DNA from: Streptomyces sp. Edi4
Lineage (GTDB): Bacteria > Actinomycetota > Actinomycetes > Streptomycetales > Streptomycetaceae
Length of the DNA: 64,000 nt
Direction of reading: 5' to 3'
Assembly: GCF_040253615.1 (NCBI RefSeq)
Contig: NZ_JBEJGY010000004.1
Location: forward strand, 1,612,001 to 1,676,000
Shown: positions 41,622-49,259 of the stretch, piece by piece
Layout of the letters: each line of letters starts with the position of its first letter
How positions within the stretch are numbered: the first letter of the stretch is position 1
Notes under the pieces: model-generated
The model's database searches: none
What the model was told of the DNA's origin: nothing
What the model saw: the letters and a program-made list of their open reading frames with translations, nothing else
Translations under genes and position numbers: made by a program

Positions 41622-42662
41622 ATGACTTTCGTCGACGAGATGAAGAACGCCGTCACCGTGCGGGCCGCCCTGCTGGTCATCGGCGTACTGGGGCTGATGG
41701 TCGCCTTCATCGCGTCCTACGCCGGTGCCTTCCACAGCCCCAAACCGAAGGACATTCCCTTCGCCGTGGTCGCGCCCCAGCAGATCAGCGGCCCGCTCAC
41801 CCAGCGCCTCGGCTCGCTGCCCGGCGGCCCGCTGGACGTACGCACCGCCAAGGACGAGGCCGGCGCCGCCCGGCAGCTGCGCGACCGGAGTATCGACGGC
41901 GCCCTGATCGTCGACCCGCGCGGCACCACCGACAAGCTGCTCGTGGCGAGCGGCGGTGGGGCCTCGCTCGCGCAGGCGGTGGAGGCGATCGCGACGGCGG
42001 CCGAGAAGGCGCAGCAGCGCACCGTGAAGGTGAACGACGTCGCCCCGGCCGCCGAGGGCGACTCGCGCACCCTGTCCTCGTTCTACCTCGTCGTCGGCTG
42101 GTGCGTGGGCGGCTATCTGTGCGCCGCGATCCTGGCCATCAGCGCGGGCGCCCGGCCCGCCAACACCCATCGCGCGCTCATCCGGCTCCTGGTGCTCGCG
42201 GTGTACTCGATCGCCGCCGGGCTCCTCGGCTCTCTGATCATCGGGCCGGTGCTCGGCGCGCTGCCGGGCAGCTATATCTCTCTGGCCGGGCTCGGCGCGC
42301 TCGTCGTGTTCGCGGTGGGCGCCACCACGCTCGCCTTCCAGGGGCTCGCCGGTGTCGTCGGCATCGGCCTGGCGATCCTGGTCATCGTCGTCCTCGGCAA
42401 CCCGAGCGCGGGCGGCGCCTATCCCTATCCGCTGCTGCCTCCGTTCTGGCGCACGATCGGACCCGGCCTTCCGCCCGGCGCGGGCACCTGGGCGGCGCGC
42501 TCCATCGCGTACTTCAGGGGGGAGGCGGTCACCTGGCCGCTTCTGGTGCTCTCGATCTGGGCGGTGCTCGGGAGCGCCGTCACCGTGGCCATGGCGACGT
42601 TCCGGCGGGGCCAGGAGGGCGGGCCGGTGGGGGCAGGACGCCCGGTCGCGCCCACCCCCTAA
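41622..42662 (+). CDS. Multi-pass membrane protein (DUF3533/ABC-2 permease-like)
   Basis: 346 residues. One N-terminal membrane helix (ALLVIGVLGLMVAFIASYAG) is followed by an extracytoplasmic domain of about 130 residues and then five or six helices (VGGYLCAAILAIS onward). This is the layout of YhgE/Pip-like and DUF3533 proteins, related to ABC-2 permeases but without an ATPase gene here. The tail GGPVGAGRPVAPTP is disordered. ATG 41622 follows GGGGG. It ends in a 21-bp tandem duplication shared with the SPFH gene. Function unknown; export or phage-receptor roles exist among distant relatives. Confidence 0.75.
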   Translation: MTFVDEMKNAVTVRAALLVIGVLGLMVAFIASYAGAFHSPKPKDIPFAVVAPQQISGPLTQRLGSLPGGPLDVRTAKDEAGAARQLRDRSIDGALIVDPRGTTDKLLVASGGGASLAQAVEAIATAAEKAQQRTVKVNDVAPAAEGDSRTLSSFYLVVGWCVGGYLCAAILAISAGARPANTHRALIRLLVLAVYSIAAGLLGSLIIGPVLGALPGSYISLAGLGALVVFAVGATTLAFQGLAGVVGIGLAILVIVVLGNPSAGGAYPYPLLPPFWRTIGPGLPPGAGTWAARSIAYFRGEAVTWPLLVLSIWAVLGSAVTVAMATFRRGQEGGPVGAGRPVAPTP

Positions 42663-42693
42663 TCCCCCTCGGCCACCCCTTAGTCCCCCTCGG
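42652..42693. repeat. 21-bp tandem duplication holding both stop codons
   Basis: 42652-42672 and 42673-42693 match at 19 of 21 positions. The first copy holds the stop codon of the membrane-protein gene (42660-42662), the second the stop of the SPFH gene on the other strand (42680-42682). Confidence 0.85.
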
Positions 42694-43636
42694 GGCCGGT
42701 CGCGTCGAGTGGCCGCGCGGAAAGGGCTTCCGGCGCGGCGGAGGCGGGTGCCGGATCGGAACCGGGTGCCGGATCGGGCTCGGGGGTGGGGGCCGGAGCA
42801 GGCCCGGGCTCGGAGATCGGGGCCGGAGCAGGCCCGGCGGTGGGGGCCTGGGGTGGGCCCGGGGTGGGGGCCTGCTGGGTCTGGGCTCGTTCCAGGAACC
42901 GCAGGAGTTCCACCGGGAACGGCAGCACCAGCGTCGAGTTCTTCTCCGCGGCCACCGCCACCACCGTCTGGAGCAGCCGCAGTTGCAGCGCGGCCGGCTG
43001 CTCGGACATCACCGCGGCCGCCTCTGCCAGCTTCTTCGAGGCCTGGAGCTCGGCGTCCGCGTTGATCACCCGGGCCCGCCGCTCGCGGTCGGCCTCCGCC
43101 TGGCGGGCCATGGAGCGCTTCATCGTCTCCGGCAGCGACACGTCCTTGATCTCGACGCGGTCGATCTGCACGCCCCAGCCGATCGCCGGGCTGTCGATCA
43201 TCAACTCCAGGCCCTGGTTGAGCTTTTCGCGGTTCGACAGGAGATCGTCCAGGTCGCTCTTTCCGATGATGGAGCGCAGCGAGGTCTGAGCCATCTGCGC
43301 GACGGCGAACTGGTAGTCCTCGACCTGGATGACCGCGTCCGCCGGCTCGACCACCTTGAAGTAGATCACCGCGTCCACGCGGACGGTGACGTTGTCCCGC
43401 GTGATGCCGTCCTGCGCGGGCACCGGCATCGTCACGATCTGCATGTTCACTTTTCGCAGGCGGTCGACGAAGGGCAGGATCATCGTCAGACCGGGACCGC
43501 GCACCGAGTCCTTCAGCCGGCCGAGCCGCAGCACCACCCCGCGCTCGTACTGCTTGACGACCCGGGCCGCCGCCAGCACGTAGACGACGCCGGCCGAACC
43601 GACGGCGATGCCTGCCGTCACCAGTGCCTCGACCAT
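42680..43636 (-). CDS. SPFH/band 7 family protein (stomatin/slipin-like)
   Basis: 318 residues. One N-terminal membrane helix (about 5-25) is followed by the band 7 domain: ARVVKQYERGVVLRLGRLKD, GLTMILPFVDRLRKVNMQ, QDGITRDNVTVRVDAVIYFK, then a coiled helix (RQAEADRERRARVINADAEL) typical of slipins. The C-terminal 70 residues are Pro/Ala-rich and likely unstructured. These proteins form membrane ring complexes; classical slipins pair with a NfeD protein, but no nfeD gene is seen here. ATG 43634-43636 begins the membrane segment. Confidence 0.92.
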   Translation of the reverse strand: MVEALVTAGIAVGSAGVVYVLAAARVVKQYERGVVLRLGRLKDSVRGPGLTMILPFVDRLRKVNMQIVTMPVPAQDGITRDNVTVRVDAVIYFKVVEPADAVIQVEDYQFAVAQMAQTSLRSIIGKSDLDDLLSNREKLNQGLELMIDSPAIGWGVQIDRVEIKDVSLPETMKRSMARQAEADRERRARVINADAELQASKKLAEAAAVMSEQPAALQLRLLQTVVAVAAEKNSTLVLPFPVELLRFLERAQTQQAPTPGPPQAPTAGPAPAPISEPGPAPAPTPEPDPAPGSDPAPASAAPEALSARPLDATGPEGD

Positions 43637-43749
43637 CACGGCCCCCAGGGGTGGGCGAATCGGGCGTGTCCTTCGACGGTAACTCCGCTGCTCGCCCAGA
43701 GGGAGCCCCCGGTCACCACGAGGACGCGCGCGGCCGCCGCCCGCGCGGA

Positions 43750-44601
43750 TCACAGCCGGTGGGCGGTCATCCAGGCCGTCGCGTGCTCGACGGCCGCCCG
43801 GACGGGGAAGAGCAGCGCGCCACCCCGGCCCAGGGCGCCGCGCCGCAGATGCCGGGCGGGGAAGCCGGCGCCGATACGGGCGAAGTCGCTGTCGTCGAGC
43901 GCGGCGTCCTGGTAGGTGAACCAGGTGGCCGCGCCCGTTTCGTCCCTGATCACCGCCCGGTAGGCGCGCGCCGGCCGTGACGGCACCAGATATTCGGCGA
44001 AGTGGAACGCGGTGCACACCTCGAACCCGACATTGATCAGGAGGACCCGTGCCTCGGCGGCGACGAGCTTGGCGAGCGGGGAGGCCGCGCCGAAGTGGCA
44101 GTCGAGGGCGTGCCCCGCCATCAGGTCGGCGGCGCGGGCGCCGAGCGCCGCGAAGGAGGTCTGGGGATGATCGCTGCGGGCTGCGCCGGGGGTGGTCCTG
44201 ACCCGTTCGGCCAGGCGGCCCATACCCGGGCAGGGGGTGCGCCCGGGATCGAAGGGCGCCATCGCGGCCCGGAAGGCTGCCGGGTCCGGGGCCCGGCTCA
44301 CGAGGGCGAGGTGGGCCGGGGAGGAATCGGAGTTCTCCGGCGTGAAGGCGGGGGTCACCAGCGTCCCCCGGGGGCCGAGCACGGTACGCAGCGCGTCCAG
44401 GACCTGCGCGTCGCGCAGCCCCGTGCCGCGCAGTGAGGCGTGCACGAGAAGGATCTCGCCTTCCGCGACGCCGAGCGCGCGCAGCTGGGCGACCGGGTCC
44501 ACCGGCCCGCGCCCCGCGTTCGCGGCCTCGCCCCCGGCACCGCCCGCCGCAGGCACCGCCCTACCGTCCTCGGCGGTGTTCTCGGCCACCCGGAACCTCA
44601 T
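43750..44601 (-). CDS. AAC(3) family N-acetyltransferase
   Basis: 283 residues, aminoglycoside 3-N-acetyltransferase fold (Antibiotic_NAT). EILLVHASLRGTG, GTLVTPAFTPENSD, SDHPQTSFAALG and LLINVGFEVCTAFHFAE are the family blocks, including the active-site His and Cys/His positions. Many chromosomal Streptomyces members are not resistance enzymes, so drug modification is not certain. ATG 44599-44601 is used, but AAGGA is too close to it; GTG 44587-44589 four codons later has AGG 6 nt upstream and could be the true start. The messenger would begin with a strong hairpin at 44614-44678. Confidence 0.88.
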   Translation of the reverse strand: MRFRVAENTAEDGRAVPAAGGAGGEAANAGRGPVDPVAQLRALGVAEGEILLVHASLRGTGLRDAQVLDALRTVLGPRGTLVTPAFTPENSDSSPAHLALVSRAPDPAAFRAAMAPFDPGRTPCPGMGRLAERVRTTPGAARSDHPQTSFAALGARAADLMAGHALDCHFGAASPLAKLVAAEARVLLINVGFEVCTAFHFAEYLVPSRPARAYRAVIRDETGAATWFTYQDAALDDSDFARIGAGFPARHLRRGALGRGGALLFPVRAAVEHATAWMTAHRL

Positions 44602-44948
44602 TTCCTTTTTCTCGCGGACACATCCGCCACATGCGCGCGCATGCGACCGCGCGAATGCGGCCGCAGGGATGTGTCCGCACGGATGTGTCCACGCGGACCT
44701 GGCCGTGCCAAGTGGCGTGAATCGGCCGTGTTTTCCGGCGCACAAGAGGGAGGCGGGCCGGATCGGTTCCGTCAATTCGCCGGTCCGGCGCCGGCGAGGG
44801 AATTACGCCGTCCGGCCCGGGCGCCTTCAAGAAATGCCCCGCCTCCCCCACGCCCTCCGCTCCACCCGGCCGCCACCGCGTCCCCCACCGGCGCCCCGTC
44901 CGACGTCCGGTGGGCGGCCCGGCGGAGGCGCCGTGCCCAACTGACCCG
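44602..44948. other. Non-coding stretch upstream of the AAC(3)-like gene
   Basis: Besides the leader hairpin I see only GC-rich sequence with no supported gene between the AAC(3) start and the end of the 67-codon ORF. The promoter is probably within 44700-44830. Confidence 0.4.
44614..44690 (-). promoter_or_regulatory. Structured leader of the AAC(3)-like gene
   Basis: GCGGACACATCC (44614-44625) pairs perfectly with GGATGTGTCCGC (44667-44678). A second GGATGTGTCC at 44681-44690 could compete for the first arm. The loop holds a perfect 14-bp palindrome CATGCGCGCGCATG (44630-44643). The structure ends 12 nt before the ATG, so alternative pairing could expose or hide the ribosome site. Confidence 0.5.
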
Positions 44949-45152
44949 TCAGAGCGCCGAGTTGAAGGTGCAGTACTGAGGGACGGGATGGGCGCGCCGG
45001 GCGTCCAGGATCCTTGCGAGCGCCGTATCGTCGGCCGGTTCCGCCTCCCGCGTGGCCCGTTCGGCCCGTTCGGCCAGCGACACCCGGTTCTTCTCCGCGG
45101 TGTCCGATGAGGAGGAAGGTGCTGAATGTGCTGGGTTTATAGAGGGTTTCAC
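44949..45152 (-). CDS. Small hypothetical protein, 67 residues
   Basis: Starts with GTG 45150-45152 preceded by CAGGGG with a 5-6 nt gap, a good ribosome site. The N-terminal 20 residues are Ser/Pro/Ala-rich (KPSINPAHSAPSSSSD), the middle is charged and helical (LAERAERATREAEP), the end reads HPVPQYCTFNSAL with a single Cys. Third codon positions are GC-rich from residue 17 on. I do not recognise a family. It is divergent from the SLATT gene, 176 bp away. It could be a small regulator or peptide precursor; there is no modification enzyme nearby. Confidence 0.5.
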   Translation of the reverse strand: MKPSINPAHSAPSSSSDTAEKNRVSLAERAERATREAEPADDTALARILDARRAHPVPQYCTFNSAL

Positions 45153-45328
45153 ATGCGCCCCTGAGGTGAGTGACAACCACACATGGACCGTGATACCGGC
45201 ACATGCACCGTTGCAGTGTCGGCGGGACGACTTTACTCTCATCCCCACCGGCGGATGGAGCCCGCGAACGGAGCGCAACCTGCCGTCCCGCACCGGGAAT
45301 GAAGGCAAAATCGCAGACGGGGGTGCAT

Positions 45329-46255
45329 GTGACGGCGATTCCCGGCCCACCGCAGAGCAAAGTCTTCCGGAACGCGGATCTGCCGGCCCTCTTCCACCAC
45401 GCGGACGCGCTGGCGATCGGCCGCCAGCAGTCCGCGGTCAAGCTCACCCGCACCCAGCTCACGCTCCTGGTGGCGGGCGCGGCGGCGACGGCGCTGCCAC
45501 GGGTGCGCGTCGGCCAGGACTTCCAGCTGCTCAGCGCGGTGAGCGCCCTCGCCTACGCGGGGGTGCTGCTGGCGACCTTCGGAGCGGCCCGGCGGCACGC
45601 CGCCTCGCACTGGCAACTCAACCGTTCGGCCGCCGAGTTCATCAAGTCGATGTGCTGGCGCTACGCCGTGCACGGCGCGCCCTTCGACCTCGCCGCGCCC
45701 GATCCGGACGCCGTGTTCGTGACCCGCGTCGAGGAGGGGCTGCGGGAGCTGAGGAAGGTGGGCTGGCGCGACCCGCGCGAACAGGGCGCGCCGGCCCTGC
45801 GGGAGCTGATCACCCCGGGGATGCGGGAGTTACGGGGCAGGCCGTTCACCGTACGCAAGGAGACGTACGTACGCGACCGGCTGATCGAGCAGCGCAACTG
45901 GTACCGGCGCCGCCAGGAGACCTCGCGGCGCGCGACCCGGCTGTGGTCGACGGCCATCACCCTGCTGACGCTGCTCGCCCTCCTGTTCACCCTGCTCCAG
46001 ACCTTCTCGGTCGCCGACCGGGTGGACCTCGCGGGCGTCCTTTCGGCCTCCGCGGCGGCGTGTCTGGCCTGGAGCGAGATCCGCCGCCACCAGCCGCTGA
46101 TAACGGCCCACTCGCTGGTGGAGCAGGACCTGATGGAGATGCACGTGGCGATGGAGAACACGGTGACCGAACGGCAGTGGCCGCAGGCCGTGTACGAGAC
46201 CGAGCGCGTCGTCTCGCCCCAGCACACCGACTGGCTTGCCCGGCTGCGCAGTTGA
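45329..46255 (+). CDS. DUF4231/SLATT domain membrane protein
   Basis: 308 residues holding two 2-TM modules. Module 1: helices at about 42-57 and 66-85, then NRSAAEFIKSMCWRYAVHG (98-116), the DUF4231 signature. Module 2: YVRDRLIEQRNWYRRRQE (180-197), helices at 206-226 and 232-249, then a helical tail, as in SLATT domains. SLATT proteins are predicted pore-forming effectors of nucleotide-signalling conflict systems (comparative genomics of SMODS/SLOG/SLATT). GTG 45329 has GGGGG upstream. It converges on a SLOG gene 7 bp away, which is the expected partner type. Confidence 0.8.
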   Translation: MTAIPGPPQSKVFRNADLPALFHHADALAIGRQQSAVKLTRTQLTLLVAGAAATALPRVRVGQDFQLLSAVSALAYAGVLLATFGAARRHAASHWQLNRSAAEFIKSMCWRYAVHGAPFDLAAPDPDAVFVTRVEEGLRELRKVGWRDPREQGAPALRELITPGMRELRGRPFTVRKETYVRDRLIEQRNWYRRRQETSRRATRLWSTAITLLTLLALLFTLLQTFSVADRVDLAGVLSASAAACLAWSEIRRHQPLITAHSLVEQDLMEMHVAMENTVTERQWPQAVYETERVVSPQHTDWLARLRS

Positions 46256-46262
46256 GGGCGGC

Positions 46263-46742
46263 TCAGGCCCGCCGGCTGCCGTCGCGCCAGATGACCGTCA
46301 CCGGACGGCCGAGGCCGCGGGCGTAGCCCACGATGTCGCCGGTGCCGCCGAGGCCTCGGGCCGGCAGACCGTCCCACACGGCGACCAGCCGGTCGCAGTG
46401 GTCGGCGATGTAGGTGCCGGCCGCGTAGTACGCCTCGTCCGTGGCGTATGGGAAGCCGAGCGCGACCTCCTGGCTGGCCCGGCGCTTGAGGCCCCGGTAA
46501 CGGGCCAGTTCGGCGCCGTCGGCGAACCCCGCCTCGTAGTCGCCGCTCGGGATCACCGCGGTGAGGGCGGCGCCGCAGTCGAGGGCGATGGCGGCGAAGA
46601 GCTGGTCGGCGCCGACGGCGAGGCTGGACAGCGCTTCGAGGGAGCCCTCGTGGCCGCACAGCAGCGCGCGCAGCCGGTCGCGGATCTCCTCGAAGGCGTC
46701 GGGCGGGATGTCGCGATGGCCGGTCACTCCGATGCGCTTCAC
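46263..46742 (-). CDS. SLOG superfamily protein (putative nucleotide sensor)
   Basis: 159-residue Rossmann-like protein. RIGVTGHRDIP at the start, ALSSLAVGADQLFA and LVAVWDGLPARGLGG with TGDIVGYARG at the end are the blocks of SLOG/LOG-like nucleotide-binding proteins seen next to SLATT genes. In such systems the SLOG domain is predicted to sense or process a nucleotide and gate the SLATT membrane effector. GTG 46740-46742 has GGTGAG 5-6 nt upstream. Its 3' end meets the SLATT gene 3' end, so the two are convergent rather than an operon. Confidence 0.8.
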   Translation of the reverse strand: MKRIGVTGHRDIPPDAFEEIRDRLRALLCGHEGSLEALSSLAVGADQLFAAIALDCGAALTAVIPSGDYEAGFADGAELARYRGLKRRASQEVALGFPYATDEAYYAAGTYIADHCDRLVAVWDGLPARGLGGTGDIVGYARGLGRPVTVIWRDGSRRA

Positions 46743-46950
46743 TGCGTCTCACCCCGTGTGTCCGGCGCGGGCCGTCCTCGACCCGTAAATCCGTCCTGCC
46801 CTGACACACCCGCGCAAAACCACCCGCGCCGAGCCCCCGCCCGGACACGCACGGACGGCGGCCCGGCGCGGTCGGCGCGAGCGATGCGACGCCATGTCAG
46901 GCACAACAGGCACACCAGGTGCGGCAGGTGCGATAGGTGCGGCAGGTGCG

Positions 46951-47856
46951 TCAGAACAGGGTCACGCCGTAGGCGTTCATGGCTTCGACCACCGGCTGGA
47001 AGAACGTCGTTCCGCCCGATGAGCAGTTGCCGCTGCCGCCCGAGGTCAGCCCGAGCGCGGTGGAGCCGGCGTAGAGGGGGCCGCCGGAGTCGCCGGGCTC
47101 GGCGCACACGGTGGTCTTGATCAGGCCGGAGACGATGTCGCCGTTGCCGTAGTTGACCGTCTGGTTGAGCGCGGTGACCTTACCGCTGTGGACGCCGGTG
47201 GTCGAGCCGCGCCGGGTGACCGTCTGGCCGACGGAGGGGTTAGCGGCGCTGGTGATGGGCTGGCTGCCCACGGCGCTCGGGTGCGCGAGCGAGGTGTTGG
47301 TGTACTGCACGAGGCCGTAGTCGTTGCCGGGGAAGCTGGTGCCCACGGTCGGGCCGATGCTCGTGGAGTGGGAGGAGTTGGTGTAGTAGTCCGGGTAGCC
47401 CTGCGTGCAGTGGCCGGCCGTCAGGAAGTAGTAGGTGGAGCCCTTCTTGACGTTGAAGCCGAGGGAGCAGCGCCAGCTGGTGGTGTAGATGGCGTCGCCG
47501 CCGGAGAGCAGCTTGGTGAGTTTGCCGGGAGTCCGCTCGACGCTTATCGCGCCGGCGTTGGTCCCGGCCTCGCGTCTGATCTTCGCCAGGTCCGCGGCCG
47601 TGACGGTCGAGTCGGCGGTGAGACGGACCTTTCCGCTCGCGCTGTCCACGCTCCAGGCGGTTCCGGCGACGTCCGCGCCACGGACGGCGTCGCTCGCGGC
47701 GGTCAGGGCGGCGGCGTCGAAGGTGCGGGCGGGGGTGGCGCTCGCCTGGGGAACGGCGATGGCCACGGCGGCGAGCAGCCCGGACGCGACGGCGGCGATC
47801 TTGAGGCGTCTGGCGGGGCGGGCGGGGGATGCGGGGGTGGTGCGCTTGATCCTCAC
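46951..47856 (-). CDS. Streptogrisin-like serine protease (S1 family, secreted)
   Basis: 301-residue preproprotease. Signal peptide about 1-40 ([23 protein letters not shown]), pro-region to about residue 115, then mature enzyme from near [17 protein letters not shown], which closely resembles streptogrisin A/B. The catalytic triad is in [19 protein letters not shown] and [10 protein letters not shown]. Four Cys fit two disulfides. The pro-region is a folding chaperone removed by self-cleavage. GGAGG 7 nt before GTG 47854-47856 supports the start. It should degrade proteins outside the cell with chymotrypsin-like or broad specificity. Confidence 0.94.
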   Translation of the reverse strand: MRIKRTTPASPARPARRLKIAAVASGLLAAVAIAVPQASATPARTFDAAALTAASDAVRGADVAGTAWSVDSASGKVRLTADSTVTAADLAKIRREAGTNAGAISVERTPGKLTKLLSGGDAIYTTSWRCSLGFNVKKGSTYYFLTAGHCTQGYPDYYTNSSHSTSIGPTVGTSFPGNDYGLVQYTNTSLAHPSAVGSQPITSAANPSVGQTVTRRGSTTGVHSGKVTALNQTVNYGNGDIVSGLIKTTVCAEPGDSGGPLYAGSTALGLTSGGSGNCSSGGTTFFQPVVEAMNAYGVTLF

Positions 47857-48161
47857 TCTTTTCCTCCCGAGGGGAATCGTGGGGCCCATGGAAGTGGGGG
47901 GACCCCGTGAGGCGCAGCCAAGGGTGACGGCAGCACAGCAGGGCGCCGGCCGTGCTCCTGACAAGCGCTGCGGAGGAGTATTCGGGGGCCCGGCCGGGGC
48001 GCGCAAGAGCGCCTTTTGGCCGGATCCCGAGGGCAGGCGCACGCCGGGTCAGCCGGCGCCGCCGACGCGTCGGCCACCGGCGGCCCGCGAACGAGCCGCG
48101 TGCGCAGGCCCGTTCACGCCCTACACCCGCCCTGAGCAACGAGCGGCGTGCGCCCGCCCGT
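47857..48161. other. Intergenic region with a 33-bp direct repeat
   Basis: Contains the protease promoter side. From about 48088 and 48137 two related stretches (CGAACGAGCCGCGTGCG and CAACGAGCGGCGTGCG, each followed by CCCGTTCACGCC) stand 49 bp apart. No gene is apparent. Confidence 0.5.
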
Positions 48162-48545
48162 TCACGCCGTCCGCGCACCCTCGGCGGGGACGATGCCGAA
48201 GTGGCGGCGGGCGGTGGTCAGCGCCAGACCCTGCACGGCGAGCGCGGTGAGGTGGTACGCCTGGGAGGGCGTCCCGGGCGCCACGGCCAGGGTGAAGTGC
48301 GCCTCACGGTCCTCCTCCGCAGTGGCGCGGACCTTCTGCGGGCCGGGGCTCACCCGGCAGTTGGCGCGCAGATGACCGGGCACGAAGAGCCCGACCCGCA
48401 CAGGCCCTCGGCGGCTGCCGCGCACCAGGACCCGGACGCGCGGGGTGCCGCCCTGGGCGACCTCGTCATCGGCGTGGACCCACAGGGCGGGCGAGTCCGG
48501 CAGCCGGAAGGAGACGTCGCCGCACCGGGGGCAGATGACGCACTC
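48162..48545 (-). pseudogene. 5'-truncated reading frame ending at 48162
   Basis: About 128 codons with coding-like composition: CVICPRCGDVSF (a zinc-knuckle-like pair), LPDSPALWVHADDEVAQGG, then beta-rich text (RVRVLVRGSRRGPVRVGLFV, HFTLAVAPGTPSQAYHL). No ATG, GTG or TTG lies at its 5' end; the frame continues only as the antisense of the next fragment. It looks like the C-terminal part of a protein whose front was lost. I do not recognise the family. Confidence 0.45.
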
Positions 48546-48573
48546 GGTGCGCCCTGGCGGCGCGGGGCAAGGT

Positions 48574-49170
48574 GCTCGACGCCTGGCCCTCGTGGACGCC
48601 CCGGCGCTCCTGGAGACCGTGGACGGCGCGATGAACGCCAACGTCACCATCGCCGACCCGGCCCGACTGCCCGTCGACGTCAAGGAGATCACCCAGCGTC
48701 TGGTCGACGGGATGCGACTGGACCACGGCTATCTGCACAGGGAGTTCTTCCTCGACGAGGACGGCTCCTTCTGGATGAGCGAGATCGGCGCCCGCCTGGC
48801 CGGCTGCGAGATCCCCGCCAACCACGGGCTGTCGTACGGCTTCGACGGCTTCGGCGCCATCCTCGACAGCTACCTCGGCCGGGTCCCGGACCTGCGCCAC
48901 TCCCGCCGTCGAGCCGTGGGCGACCTGCTGCTGCCGCTGCCCGCCGGGCACATCCGCAGCGTCACGCCGCTCGAGGAACCGCTGTGCCTGCCCGGTGTGC
49001 TGGGCGGGCGGGTGTCCGTCGCGCCGGGCACGTCCACCGATCCGCAGCGCGCCTCGCACGCCGCGTCGGGATATGTGCACGTGGAGGGCGCGGACGTGGC
49101 CGAAACCGCCGCCCGGATGGCGAACGTGCTGGAGCATTTCCGGGTCGAGGTCGGCGCGGCGACGCCCTGA
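48574..49170 (+). pseudogene. C-terminal remnant of an ATP-grasp enzyme
   Basis: About 199 codons. MNANVTIADPARLPVDVKEI, LHREFFLDEDGSFWMSEIGA and RLAGCEIPANHGLSYGFDGF hold the metal/ATP-binding acidic residues of the ATP-grasp C-terminal lobe (Glu in FWMSEIGAR). The N-terminal and central ATP-binding domains are missing; upstream sequence turns at once into the opposite-strand fragment. A nearby other frame (KVLDAWPSW) may belong to the same gene, hinting at an extra frameshift. The protein would be a carboxylate-amine ligase-like enzyme; as it stands it should be inactive. Confidence 0.6.
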
Positions 49171-49259
49171 CCCGCGCGCCGGGCACCCGCTCCGCCCACC
49201 CCACTCGTACCGGAAAAACGCTTTGTGCCGTCGCGCGCGGCAGGTAAGGATTCTGGACC

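Noticed and set aside
37385..43915. 2176-codon open frame on the plus strand
   Set aside because: It runs antisense through dnaE2, the VOC gene, the SPFH gene and others, all of which have clear motifs in their own frames.
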